A stretch of 64,000 nucleotides of DNA from Streptomyces chromofuscus (lineage in GTDB: Bacteria > Actinomycetota > Actinomycetes > Streptomycetales > Streptomycetaceae): the NCBI RefSeq assembly GCF_015160875.1, contig NZ_CP063374.1, positions 6,327,501-6,391,500 on the forward strand. Direction: 5' to 3'. The translations under genes were made by a program, and so were the position numbers. Positions within the stretch are counted from its first letter, which is position 1, and the number at the start of each line of letters is the position of its first letter. Below the pieces are notes generated by a model, which saw nothing but the letters and a program-made list of their open reading frames with translations, ran no database searches and was not told the origin of the DNA. Below, in pieces: positions 41,135 to 49,560 of this stretch.

Positions 41135-41857
41135 ATGGGCTGGCACAGGGAGCTGCTGATCGGCTTCGACCTGGAGACGACCGGGACCGATCCGCGTGAG
41201 GCGCGCATTGTCACGGGAGCCGTGATCGAGGTCAGGGGCGGGCAGCCCATCGGGCACCGGGAATGGCTGGCGGACCCGGGAGTGGAGATCCCGGCGGACG
41301 CCGTGGCGGTCCACGGGATCAGCAACGAACGCGCGGCCGCCGAGGGCCGCCCGGCCGACGGCGTCGCGGACGCCATCGCGGACGTGCTCGTGGGGTACTG
41401 GAAGACGGGCGTCCCCGTTGTCGCCTACAACGCGGCGTTCGACCTCACCCTGCTCGCCGCCGAACTCCGCCGGTACGGCCTGCCGTCCCTGCGCGACCGC
41501 CTCGGCGGCCTCGACCCGGCGCCGGTCATCGACCCGTACACCATCGACCGCCAGGTCGACCGCTACCGGCGCGGCAAGCGCAACCTCGAAGCGGTCTGCA
41601 CGGAGTACGGCGTCGTCCTCGACGGCGCCCACGACGCCTCCGCCGACGCGCTCGCCGCGGCCCGGCTGGCCTGCGCGATAGCCGACCGCCACCCCAAGAT
41701 CGCGGCCCTCGGCCCGGCGGAACTGCACCGCCGCCAGATCGAGTGGTACGCCGAGTGGGCGGCGGACTTCCAGGACTTCCTGCGCCGCAGGGGCGACCCG
41801 ACGGCGGTGGTGGACGCGGCCTGGCCACTGCGCCGGCCGACGGCCGACCGGGTCTGA
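41135..41857 (+). CDS. DEDDh 3'-5' exonuclease (DnaQ-like)
   Basis: A 240-residue 3'-5' exonuclease of the DnaQ/epsilon superfamily. Exo motifs in order: GFDLETTGTDP (Asp-x-Glu), VAYNAAFDLTLLAAEL (Asp), and GAHDASADALAAARL (His-x4-Asp, the DEDDh signature). The C-terminus (about 185-240) has RRQIEWYAEWAADFQDFLRR, typical of the Streptomyces family. ATG 41135 is preceded by GAAGGGGG. A DNA-damage-type promoter upstream suggests a repair role. Confidence 0.93.
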   Translation: MGWHRELLIGFDLETTGTDPREARIVTGAVIEVRGGQPIGHREWLADPGVEIPADAVAVHGISNERAAAEGRPADGVADAIADVLVGYWKTGVPVVAYNAAFDLTLLAAELRRYGLPSLRDRLGGLDPAPVIDPYTIDRQVDRYRRGKRNLEAVCTEYGVVLDGAHDASADALAAARLACAIADRHPKIAALGPAELHRRQIEWYAEWAADFQDFLRRRGDPTAVVDAAWPLRRPTADRV

Positions 41858-41890
41858 CCGAGGCTCGACGCCACGACCGCGCCGCCACCC

Positions 41891-42865
41891 TCACGGCTTG
41901 GAGTGCGGGTCGGCCCGCAGCGCTGCGGCGGTGGACTCGACGAACTCGCCGACGAGCCGTGAGGTGTCGGTGCCGGCCCACACCAGTGCCACCTGTCCCG
42001 GCGGAACGTCGGCGACGGGTACGTAGACGATGCCGGCACGCGGATGGAGCGCCGCCACCGGTTCCGGCACGAACGCGACGCCGCGGCCGGCACCGACGTA
42101 GCCGAGGAGTTCCTCCATGTCGTGGAAGGCGGGGCCGGGCCCGGCGTTCCGGCCCTCGCGGTGCGGTTCGGCGTTCCACACCGTCGCCCAGGCCGTCGTG
42201 GCGACGGCGTACTGCAGGACCGGGTCGTCGGCCAGGGCCGCGAGGTCGACCTTCGCCTGGTCCGCCAGAGGATGGCCGGCCGGCAGTACCGCGCTGAGAG
42301 GCTCGGCGTACAGGGGCATGACCCGCAGTGCGTCGGAACCGAGGGGGAGGCGGGCGAAGGCGACGTCGACGCTCCCTTCCGACAGCGTCTCCGTCTGGTT
42401 CCACCAGCGCAGGCGCACCAGTGTGACGGACACGTCCGGCCGCCGGGCCGAGAACGCGTTCACGGCCGCCGTGACATCGGTGCCCAGGACGAAACCGACG
42501 GACAGGGTGTGCGCGCCGGCGCCGACACGGCGGGTCCGGTGCTGGGCGGCGCGCCCGGCGGTGAGCAACTCGCGCGCGTCATGGAGGAACTGCTCGCCGG
42601 CAGGTGTGAGCGTGACGTTGCGCGTGTGACGGGTGAAGAGGGTGACCCGGAGGTCCTCCTCCAGCTGCCGCACCTGTCGGGACAGGGCGGGCTGGGTCAT
42701 GTGCAGCGCGGCGGCCGCCCTGCCGAAGTGCCGGCGCTCGGCGACCGCCACGAAGTACCGCAGCCTGCGGAAGTCGAGGTCGATCGGATCGTCCTGGGCC
42801 GTGCCGTCCGCTTCCCCGTAGGTGGATGCGTCGGTGCTGCCCAGGGGAGGCGGGCCGGCGTGCAT
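41891..42865 (-). CDS. LysR-family transcriptional regulator
   Basis: A 324-residue LysR regulator. The winged HTH (about residues 28-88) reads DFRRLRYFVAVAERRHFGRA and then ALHMTQPALSRQVRQLEEDL, followed by a long linker helix and a periplasmic-binding-like effector domain (about 115-310). ATG 42865 is preceded by GAGGA eight bases upstream; 20 further residues upstream are not family-like. It is transcribed away from no obvious target; the alcohol dehydrogenase/SDR pair two genes away is the nearest catabolic candidate. The effector is unknown. Confidence 0.92.
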   Translation of the reverse strand: MHAGPPPLGSTDASTYGEADGTAQDDPIDLDFRRLRYFVAVAERRHFGRAAAALHMTQPALSRQVRQLEEDLRVTLFTRHTRNVTLTPAGEQFLHDARELLTAGRAAQHRTRRVGAGAHTLSVGFVLGTDVTAAVNAFSARRPDVSVTLVRLRWWNQTETLSEGSVDVAFARLPLGSDALRVMPLYAEPLSAVLPAGHPLADQAKVDLAALADDPVLQYAVATTAWATVWNAEPHREGRNAGPGPAFHDMEELLGYVGAGRGVAFVPEPVAALHPRAGIVYVPVADVPPGQVALVWAGTDTSRLVGEFVESTAAALRADPHSKP

Positions 42866-43000
42866 GGTGATGTCCTCTCGGTGCTCTCGCGAGCGGTCCC
42901 ACGTCCGGGTGACGGACGGCCTCACTCAACTCTGCCGAGGCGGACGCGCCATTTCTCTCCCCTGATTGCTTCCCGATGGCCGCTTCTTGCGGTGCTCCGC

Positions 43001-43969
43001 CTACGGCATTTCCCCGGCGGACCGGTCCGCCCGCAGCCGGCGGTAGTCCGTGGGAGTCATTCCGTGATGACGGCGGAAGGCGGCGGCGAAGCGTCCGGGA
43101 CTTCGGTAGCCGCATTCCAGAGCGATGTCCAGAACGCTGCGGTCGGTGGTCGCCAGCAAAGCGGCCGCACGGGTGGTCCGCAGTTCCGTGAGATAGCGAT
43201 GCGGGGTGGTGCCCGTCGCCTCGGCGAATCGGCGCAGCAGGTGGAACTTGCTGATGTGGACCTGCGCCGCGAGTTCGTCGAGACCGATGTCCTCCTGGAG
43301 ATGGTCGTGCATGTAGTCGATGACCTGCCGCAGGGCCTTCCCGCCCAGTCCGCCGCCCAGTCCGCCGCCCGGTCCGCCGCCCCGGACCGCCGGTCCGGCC
43401 GGCCGGGAGGGGTGGGCGTCCGGTCCGTACAGGAGGTGGACCACGAGGGCCTGGGCCAGGGAGTCGGCGTACAGCGCCGGCGCCTTGTCCTCCATGGCCC
43501 GCAGGATGCGGTGCGCGAGGTGTTCGACCAGCGGGTCCCGCAACAGCAGTGCGTCCGGCAGCACCGGCGAGGACAGGCGGGCCGCCCGGAACTCCTCCAC
43601 CGTGTCCTCGACGAGCCCGGCCGCCAGGAACAGGTGGAGCGACCGCATCGGTTCGTGCGACAGCGAGCGCCAGCGCAGGGTGCTCGAGTGACCGGGGGCC
43701 GTGACCCCTATGGCTCCGCTCCGGTAGTGCCTGCGCGCCCAGGTCCGGCCCTGCCGGCTCTCGATCGTGTAACGCCCGCCGGTGACAGTGACGACCAGCA
43801 GGTCACGTGTCGGCGTCGTCGTGAACTGCTCGGCCTCGGCGGGGTCGGCGTAGTGGCGCGCGAGCAGTGAGCGCCACCCCAGGTCGGCACTGCACATGAG
43901 CCGGTGCGCGGGCAGGGACTTTTCGACCGAGGCGCTCTCGGCGAACTGAGCGGGGAGTGCAGCGTTCAC
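43001..43969 (-). CDS. AraC-family transcriptional regulator
   Basis: A 322-residue AraC/XylS regulator. The C-terminal domain (about 220-318) has both HTH motifs: IGLDELAAQVHISKFHLLRR and SVLDIALECGYRSPGRFAAA, ending GMTPTDYRRLR. A Gly-rich linker (about 200-217) joins it to a cupin-like N-domain. GTG 43969 is preceded by AGGAAC. It is divergent from the zinc alcohol dehydrogenase gene across 333 bp, so control of the dehydrogenase/SDR pair is the most economical prediction. Confidence 0.92.
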   Translation of the reverse strand: MNAALPAQFAESASVEKSLPAHRLMCSADLGWRSLLARHYADPAEAEQFTTTPTRDLLVVTVTGGRYTIESRQGRTWARRHYRSGAIGVTAPGHSSTLRWRSLSHEPMRSLHLFLAAGLVEDTVEEFRAARLSSPVLPDALLLRDPLVEHLAHRILRAMEDKAPALYADSLAQALVVHLLYGPDAHPSRPAGPAVRGGGPGGGLGGGLGGKALRQVIDYMHDHLQEDIGLDELAAQVHISKFHLLRRFAEATGTTPHRYLTELRTTRAAALLATTDRSVLDIALECGYRSPGRFAAAFRRHHGMTPTDYRRLRADRSAGEMP

Positions 43970-44177
43970 GGCGTGGTTCCTGTCGTACGTGGCTCGTGTC
44001 CTACGCCGCTCGTGCAGCCTCCCGAGGAACCGCCGAACACCGAGCGGGACGTTCGGCACCCTCATGGTGCCGTCGGCGGGACGGGCGTGGCAAGGAGCCC
44101 GGAGACCGCACGCAGGCCCCGGAACGGCCACCGCGACCTTCTCGGATGCCGTATGCGCATCAATGCGGCCGGGAGAG

Positions 44178-44200
44178 GCATTGGACGGCGCGGACAATGC
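44178..44200. promoter_or_regulatory. dyad in araC/alcohol dehydrogenase divergent region
   Basis: GCATTG and CAATGC flank an 11-bp GC centre, followed by the AT-rich GAAATAATTCC and a GCATATGC palindrome (44217-44224). The 333-bp gap (43970-44302) has no gene. Candidate binding site for the divergent AraC regulator. Confidence 0.35.
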
Positions 44201-44302
44201 GCCGAAATAATTCCGTGCATATGCGCGATGCGAACACGCTAACGTCCCCATGTATTTCCGGAAGCGTTCGCGTCGCCGCGCCACTATTTCCCGGAGCCCA
44301 TG

Positions 44303-45313
44303 ATGCGTGCTGCCATTGCCACCGGAGTGAACGCCCCGCTGGCCCTGAAGAATCTCGACATTCCCCAGCCCGGTGCCGGCGAGGTGCTGGTCAAGGTCAC
44401 GGCGTGCGGGGTGTGTTTCTCGGACCTGAACCTGCTGCACGGCCACTACCCCTTCGCGCGTTTTCCCGTCGTTCCCGGCCACGAGATCACCGGCCTGGTG
44501 ACCGCCGTGGGCCCCGGCGTCACCTGGCCCGAGGTCGGCACCGCGGTCGGGGCGCAGTTCCTGTACGACACCTGCGGCCACTGCGACTACTGCGTGCGCG
44601 GCGACCAGATCCTGTGCCCGGCCAAGCGGATCACCGGGGTCGTCACGGACGGGGGCTACGCCGAGTACGCGCTGCTGAAGGCGGGCTTCGTCACGCCGCT
44701 GCCGGCCGGCCTGGACCCGGTCGCCGCCGCCCCGTTGATGTGCGCGGGCCTGACGGCGTTCAACGGCCTGCGACAGGGCGGGGTCGAGGCGGGTGCGCGG
44801 GTGGCGGTGGTCGGCCTCGGCGGGGTGGGCTCTCTCGCGGTCCGCTACGCGGTGGCGATGGGAGCCCGCGTGGCGGTGGTCGGCCGCTCCCGGCGCGGTG
44901 AGCACCAGGCCAAGGCGCTGGGCGCCGAACTGTTCGTCGCCACCGAGGAGTCCGATCCGGCGACGGCCCTCAAGGCCTGGGACGGCGGCGCGAACCTCGT
45001 CCTGAACGCCGCCCCGTCCACCGAGGCCGCGGCGGCCACCCTGGGCGGCCTGGCCCCCGACGGCACGTTGCTGCTGTGCGGCTACGGCCCCGCGCCCCTC
45101 ACCCTGCCCACCCAGCCGATGATCCTCAACCGCCTGCACGTGGCGGCCTCGCCCTCCGGCTCACCGCACGACCTGCGCGACACGCTCGCCTTCTCCGCCG
45201 CGCACGGCATCCTGCCCGACGTCACCCCGATCACCCTCGACCAGGCGCCTCAGACCCTCGCCGCCATGGCCGACGGAACCGCCCGGGGCCGCAGCGTCAT
45301 CACCTTCGGCTGA
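44303..45313 (+). CDS. zinc-dependent alcohol dehydrogenase
   Basis: A 336-residue medium-chain dehydrogenase/reductase. The catalytic zinc ligands are Cys in ACGVCFSD, His/Glu in PGHEITG and a later Cys region; the structural zinc site has four Cys in DTCGHCDYCVRGDQILC. The Rossmann glycine motif is VVGLGGVGSLAVRYA (about 170-184). Two ATGs are adjacent; the second (44303) is better spaced (six bases) from GGAG. Substrate is unknown. It is followed by a short-chain dehydrogenase 56 bp downstream, so a two-step oxidation or reduction is plausible. Confidence 0.93.
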   Translation: MRAAIATGVNAPLALKNLDIPQPGAGEVLVKVTACGVCFSDLNLLHGHYPFARFPVVPGHEITGLVTAVGPGVTWPEVGTAVGAQFLYDTCGHCDYCVRGDQILCPAKRITGVVTDGGYAEYALLKAGFVTPLPAGLDPVAAAPLMCAGLTAFNGLRQGGVEAGARVAVVGLGGVGSLAVRYAVAMGARVAVVGRSRRGEHQAKALGAELFVATEESDPATALKAWDGGANLVLNAAPSTEAAAATLGGLAPDGTLLLCGYGPAPLTLPTQPMILNRLHVAASPSGSPHDLRDTLAFSAAHGILPDVTPITLDQAPQTLAAMADGTARGRSVITFG

Positions 45314-45369
45314 CAGCACCGGCCGCTCGTCCCCGGATCCCCCGCCCACCCCGCTTCATGGAGCAAGTG

Positions 45370-46266
45370 ATGTCCTACGTGATCCTCGTCACCGGTGCTT
45401 CCAGCGGCTTCGGCGCGCTGACCGCCCGCGCCCTCGCCGACGCCGGCCACACCGTGTACGCCGGAATCCGCAACACCACCACCCGCAACGCTCCGGCGGT
45501 CGCCGACGCCCGCGCCTACGCCGAGCGGCACGGCGTCGATCTGCGCACGGTCGAGCTCGACGTCTCCGGTCAGGAGTCCGTCGACGCCGCCGTCGACACC
45601 ATCACCTCCGAGGAGGGCAGGGTCGACGTCGTGGTGCACAACGTCGGCCACATGGTCCTCGGCCCGACCGAATCCTTCACCCCCGAGCAGATCGCGGAGA
45701 TCTACGACACCAACGTGATCTCCACCCAGCGCGTCAACCGCGCGGTCCTGCCGCAGATGCGCGAGCGCCGGGACGGTCTGCTGGTGTGGGTCGGCTCGTC
45801 CAGCACCTACGGCGGGACGCCCCCCTGTCTCGCGCCCTACTTCGCCGCCAAGGCCGCGATGGACCACCTGGCCAAGAGCTACGCGGTGGAGCTGTCCCGC
45901 TTCGGCATCGACACGGCCATCGTCGTCCCCGGCGCGTTCACGTCCGGCACCAACCACTTCGCCCACGCCATGCACCCGCAGGACACCGGCACCGCCGAGG
46001 CCTACGAGGCGCTGTACGGGGGGCTGATGGAGGACGTCGGCAAGCGGCTGGCGGCCCTCGCGCCCGAGGACGCCGACGTCGGGCAGGTCGCCCGGGCCAT
46101 CACCGAGATCGTCGACATGCCGAAGGGGCGGCGGCCCTTCCGCACCACGATCGACCCCGCCGACGACGGCTCCGAGACGGTCAGCGACGTCGCCGACCGC
46201 GTCCGCGCCGACTTCTACGGCCGCATCGGCCTGGCCGACCTGCTCACCACCCGCGTCGACGACTGA
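45370..46266 (+). CDS. short-chain dehydrogenase/reductase
   Basis: A 298-residue classical SDR. Cofactor motif TGASSGFGALTARAL at residues 8-22, the NNAG-equivalent HNVGH near 95, and the catalytic Ser-Tyr-Lys as SSSTYGG...PYFAAKAAMDHL. ATG 45370 is six bases after GGAG; an ATG at 45358 would add four residues. It is the second gene of the dehydrogenase pair. The longer C-terminus (about 235-298) is usual for NADPH-type SDRs. Specificity cannot be inferred. Confidence 0.92.
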   Translation: MSYVILVTGASSGFGALTARALADAGHTVYAGIRNTTTRNAPAVADARAYAERHGVDLRTVELDVSGQESVDAAVDTITSEEGRVDVVVHNVGHMVLGPTESFTPEQIAEIYDTNVISTQRVNRAVLPQMRERRDGLLVWVGSSSTYGGTPPCLAPYFAAKAAMDHLAKSYAVELSRFGIDTAIVVPGAFTSGTNHFAHAMHPQDTGTAEAYEALYGGLMEDVGKRLAALAPEDADVGQVARAITEIVDMPKGRRPFRTTIDPADDGSETVSDVADRVRADFYGRIGLADLLTTRVDD

Positions 46267-46441
46267 GCCCTCCCGGGTCACCGTCCGCCCGCCGCCCGTC
46301 CGCCCGCCGCCCGTCGGCCCGCCGCCCGCCGCCCGCCGCCCGCGGGCCCGGGCCCCGGGCCGCGGGCCGATGTGACGACGGGCCGCGGGCCGACGGGCGG
46401 ACCGGCCGCGCCCGCCGGGAACGCGACAGCACGCCGCCCCC
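46267..46441. repeat. CCGCCCG low-complexity repeat and GC hairpins
   Basis: Tandem CCGCCCG(T/C)CCG units run from about 46283 to 46342, followed by GGGCCCGGGCCCCGGGCC and two copies of GGGCCGCGGGCCGA. They can form several stems and probably end transcription from both convergent genes. No coding sequence. Confidence 0.6.
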
Positions 46442-47305
46442 TCAGAACGGATACCACCGCACCGTCTCGTCCCCGTCCCGCAGGGACGCCACCCGCCGCT
46501 CGAACTCGGCCAGTGCCTTGGGGTTGCTCGGCGCGTGCTGGGCCACCCAGGCGCAGCTGGCCGTCTCGCGCGCCCCGCGCAGCACCGCGCCCCCCTCCCA
46601 GGAGCGCACGTCCCAGCCGTAGGCCTCGGTGAAGGCGTCGTAGGCCTCGGCCGGAAGCCCGTAGCGGTCGCGGGAGAGGGCCATCACCACCAGGTCGTGC
46701 TCGCGCAGGTCGGCGGAGAACGTCTCGAGGTCGACCAGGACCGGCCCGTCGGGGCCGACGTGCACATTGCGGGGCAGCGCGTCCCCGTGGATCGGGCCGG
46801 GCGGCAGATGCGGGGTGAGCGCGGCGGCGGTGACCGCGAAGGCGTCGCGCCGCTCGCGCAGATACGCCGCGTCCGCCGGGTCGATCGCGTCGCCGGCGAG
46901 CCGCAGCCACCGTTCGACACCGCCCAGCAGATCGCGGGCCGGCAGGGGGAAGGAGGGGGCGGGCAGCGCGTGGACGACCCGTAGCAGTTCGGCCAGATCC
47001 CGGGGCTCGGCGGGCCGTACGGAATCGGCCAGCCGGTGCCACACCGTCACCGGGTGCCCCTCGACGAGCAGGGCCGTGTCCCCGGCCGCCCGGACCGCGG
47101 GGACACCGGCGTCGGCCAGCCACAGCGCGACGGCCAGCTCCCGGCGTGCCCGGTCGAGCAGTTCGGCGTCACGGCCCACCTTGACGACCAGGTCACCGGC
47201 GGCGAACACCGCGTTCTCGCCGAGGGCGAGGAGCCGCGCGTCGCGCGCCGGACCGGGCAGTACCCCCGCCGCGTCCAGTACGTCCCGCGCCCGTGCCTCG
47301 TCCAT
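46442..47305 (-). CDS. aminoglycoside phosphotransferase-family protein
   Basis: A 287-residue APH/choline-kinase-fold protein with an intact catalytic loop IHGDALPRNVHV (about residue 175) and metal-binding VLVDLETFS (about 193), in contrast to the pseudokinase-like gene at 25186. The N-lobe has LALGENAVFAAGDLVVKVG. It may phosphorylate a hydroxylated small molecule; resistance is only one of many roles in this family. ATG 47305. Convergent with the SDR gene and divergent from the transporter scar. Confidence 0.88.
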   Translation of the reverse strand: MDEARARDVLDAAGVLPGPARDARLLALGENAVFAAGDLVVKVGRDAELLDRARRELAVALWLADAGVPAVRAAGDTALLVEGHPVTVWHRLADSVRPAEPRDLAELLRVVHALPAPSFPLPARDLLGGVERWLRLAGDAIDPADAAYLRERRDAFAVTAAALTPHLPPGPIHGDALPRNVHVGPDGPVLVDLETFSADLREHDLVVMALSRDRYGLPAEAYDAFTEAYGWDVRSWEGGAVLRGARETASCAWVAQHAPSNPKALAEFERRVASLRDGDETVRWYPF

Positions 47306-47504
47306 CGTCCGCCTCCGTGGTCCCTCGTCGTGGGCCGCCGGCCCGTGTCCCGCGCTGTCGCGTTCCCGCCGTTCGTCGGCCAGTGTCGCATTCGCACAGG
47401 TCGGACGGTGTGCGCGGTGCCTTGACGACCCGCATCGGCTTCACGACCATGACGGGGGCCCGCCGGGCTTCGCAACGTCACGAGCCGTGCGAAGGAGCCG
47501 CTTG

Positions 47505-47615
47505 GTGACACGGGTGACCGAGGTGCGGCGTCGTCCCGCGCCCCGCGCGCCGAGCCGGGACCGCGAGCGGCGTGCCGGCGACCGTGGCGCGTGGCTGCTG
47601 GTGCTGCCCGCGCTG
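47505..47615 (+). pseudogene. sugar ABC permease, 5' remnant
   Basis: GTG 47505 has a perfect GAAGGAG seven bases upstream and encodes a basic N-terminus followed by RGAWLLVLPAL, the start of the first membrane helix of a sugar ABC permease. The reading frame then becomes meaningless at about 47616, where the tail of a binding-protein gene begins in another frame. The joint shows that a deletion removed most of the permease. Confidence 0.65.
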
Positions 47616-47616
47616 G

Positions 47617-48201
47617 ACGATCCACGAGCAGGTCAACACCGACTCCAGCGCGTCGGCCTCGACCCTGGGCAGCGGCGGTTCGGACACGCTGCCCGGCTTC
47701 TTCGGCGGCAAGTACGCGATGGTTCCGCTCGGGTTCTCGTACCGCCAGCAGATCGTGCAGCAGGCGCCGGAGGGCTTCGACTGGCAGGTGCTGCCGGCCC
47801 CGGCCGGCGCCGACGGGCTCACCCAGGGCGTCAGCCCGCAGACCCTCTCCATCGCCGAGGACAGCCCGTACAAGAAGGAGGCGGCCGCCTTCATCGACTT
47901 CCTGCTGCGACCGGAGAACATGGTGCGCCTCGCCCTGGGTGACTGGATGCTGCCCACCGGCACGCAGGCCCTGAAGGACCCCGCCCTGCGCACCACCCGG
48001 CACGACTGGGCCACCGGTAGCGCCCTCGCCGCCCACCTCCGCCCGGCGCCGGCGCAGTCCGTGCGGGGATACCCGGAGTGGAAGGACAAGGTGGCGACAC
48101 CGGCGTTCCAGGAGTACTACAGCGGCGCGATCGGCCTGGGCGAACTGCGCCGACGGCTGGAGGAGGACGGGAACCTGGTGCTGGCGCGCTACCAGCGGTG
48201 A
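47617..48201 (+). pseudogene. sugar ABC solute-binding protein, 3' remnant
   Basis: From about 47617 the +1 frame encodes the last ~194 residues of a carbohydrate-binding protein: TIHEQVNTDSSASASTLGSG, then FGGKYAMVPLGFSYR, WQVLPAPAG and the C-terminal AAAFIDFLLRPENMVRLALG. The signal peptide, lipobox and N-lobe are missing. With the permease start immediately upstream it marks a deletion inside a sugar-transport operon; the order permease-then-binding protein was presumably the ancestral one. Confidence 0.75.
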
Positions 48202-48243
48202 GCGGGCACACGGCGCGGTACCGGCGCCGACGGGGTCATTGAA

Positions 48244-48273
48244 TTGCACGAGACGTCTCGTCTCGCTTAAGGT
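48244..48273 (+). promoter_or_regulatory. glycosyltransferase promoter with 14-bp palindromic operator
   Basis: TTGCAC (48244-48249) and TAAGGT (48268-48273) are 18 bp apart, with the ATG only six bases after the -10, so the mRNA should be leaderless. ACGAGACGTCTCGT (48248-48261), a perfect palindrome typical of TetR operators, overlaps the -35 and spacer. Confidence 0.65.
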
Positions 48274-48279
48274 CGGGGC

Positions 48280-49473
48280 ATGACCCACATCGCCATGTTC
48301 TCCATCGCCGCCCACGGGCACGTGAACCCGAGTCTCGAGGTGATCCGCGAACTCGTCGCGCGCGGGCACCGGGTGACGTACGCGATCCCCCCGGCGTTCG
48401 CGGACAAGGTCGCCGAGACCGGTGCCGAGGTGAAGCTCTGGAACTCGACGCTGCCCTCGCCCGACGACGATCCGGAGGCGTGGGGCACCACCCTGCTGGA
48501 CAATGTCGAGCCCTTCCTGAACGACGCGATCCAGGCCCTGCCGCAGCTGATCGCGGCGTACGAGGGCGACGAACCGGACCTCGTGCTGCACGACATCAGC
48601 TCCTACCCGGCCCGCGTGCTGGCCCACCGCTGGGGCGTGCCGGCCGTCTCCCTCTCGCCGAACCTCGTCGCCTGGGACGGCTACGAGGAGGAGGTCGCCG
48701 AGCCGATGTGGCAGGAGCCGAGGAAGACCGAGCGCGGCCGGGCCTACTACGCGCGGTTCCAGGCCTGGCTGGAGGAGAACGGGATCCACCAGCATCCCGA
48801 CCCGTTCGCCGGCCGCCCGGCCCGCTCCCTCGTGCTGATTCCCAGGGCGCTCCAGCCGAACGCGGACCGGGTCGACGAGACCGTGCACACCTTCGTCGGC
48901 GCCTGCCAGGGCGACCGGGCCGCGGAGGGCGACTGGCAGCGGCCCGCCGACGCCGAGAAGGTCGTCCTCGTCTCGCTCGGCTCGGCCTTCACCAAGCAGC
49001 CGGGGTTCTACAGACAGTGCGTGGAGGCGTTCGCCGGGCTGCCGGGCTGGCACCTGGTCCTCCAGATCGGCAAGCACGTCGACCCCGCCGAACTGGGCCG
49101 GGTGCCGGACACCGTGGAGGTGCGGTCCTGGGTGCCGCAGCTCGCCGTCCTGAAGCAGGCCGACCTGTTCGTCACGCACGCGGGCGCGGGCGGCAGCCAG
49201 GAGGGCCTGGCCACGGCCACCCCGATGATCGCCGTACCGCAGGCGGCCGACCAGTTCGGCAACGCGGACATGCTCCAGGGCCTCGGTGTCGCACGCCATG
49301 TCCCGGCCGAGGAGGCCACCGCCGGCACGCTCCGCGAGGCGGCCCTCGCGCTCGTCGACGACCCCGAGGTGGGCCGCCGGCTGGCAGAGCTCCGGGCGGA
49401 GATGGCGAAGGAGGGCGGTACGCGGCGAGCGGCCGACCTGATCGAGGCGGAACTCGCCGCGGCACGCGCGTGA
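48280..49473 (+). CDS. mgt: macrolide-type glycosyltransferase (MGT family, GT1)
   Basis: A 397-residue GT1-family glycosyltransferase. The N-domain begins IAMFSIAAHGHVNPSLEVI with the catalytic His, and the C-domain has the UDP-sugar motif from SWVPQLAVLKQADLFVTHAG through GSQEGLATATPMIAVPQAADQF. Close in layout to Streptomyces Mgt and OleD enzymes, which glucosylate and inactivate macrolides. The palindrome in its promoter points to a TetR-type repressor encoded elsewhere. Acceptor specificity is not established by sequence. Confidence 0.9.
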   Translation: MTHIAMFSIAAHGHVNPSLEVIRELVARGHRVTYAIPPAFADKVAETGAEVKLWNSTLPSPDDDPEAWGTTLLDNVEPFLNDAIQALPQLIAAYEGDEPDLVLHDISSYPARVLAHRWGVPAVSLSPNLVAWDGYEEEVAEPMWQEPRKTERGRAYYARFQAWLEENGIHQHPDPFAGRPARSLVLIPRALQPNADRVDETVHTFVGACQGDRAAEGDWQRPADAEKVVLVSLGSAFTKQPGFYRQCVEAFAGLPGWHLVLQIGKHVDPAELGRVPDTVEVRSWVPQLAVLKQADLFVTHAGAGGSQEGLATATPMIAVPQAADQFGNADMLQGLGVARHVPAEEATAGTLREAALALVDDPEVGRRLAELRAEMAKEGGTRRAADLIEAELAAARA

Positions 49474-49487
49474 GGGGCGTGCGCACA

Positions 49488-49534
49488 CGGCCGAGGGCCC
49501 GCCGGCTCCCCTGGAGCCGGCGGGCCCTCGGCCG
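49488..49534. terminator. perfect 22-bp-stem bidirectional terminator
   Basis: The arms 49488-49509 and 49513-49534 are exact reverse complements, beginning CGGCCGAGGGCCC and closing on the loop CCT. The hairpin sits between the convergent glycosyltransferase and MMPL genes and serves both. Confidence 0.95.
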
Positions 49535-49560
49535 CCCCTTCGCGCGCCCGACTCGCGGGA

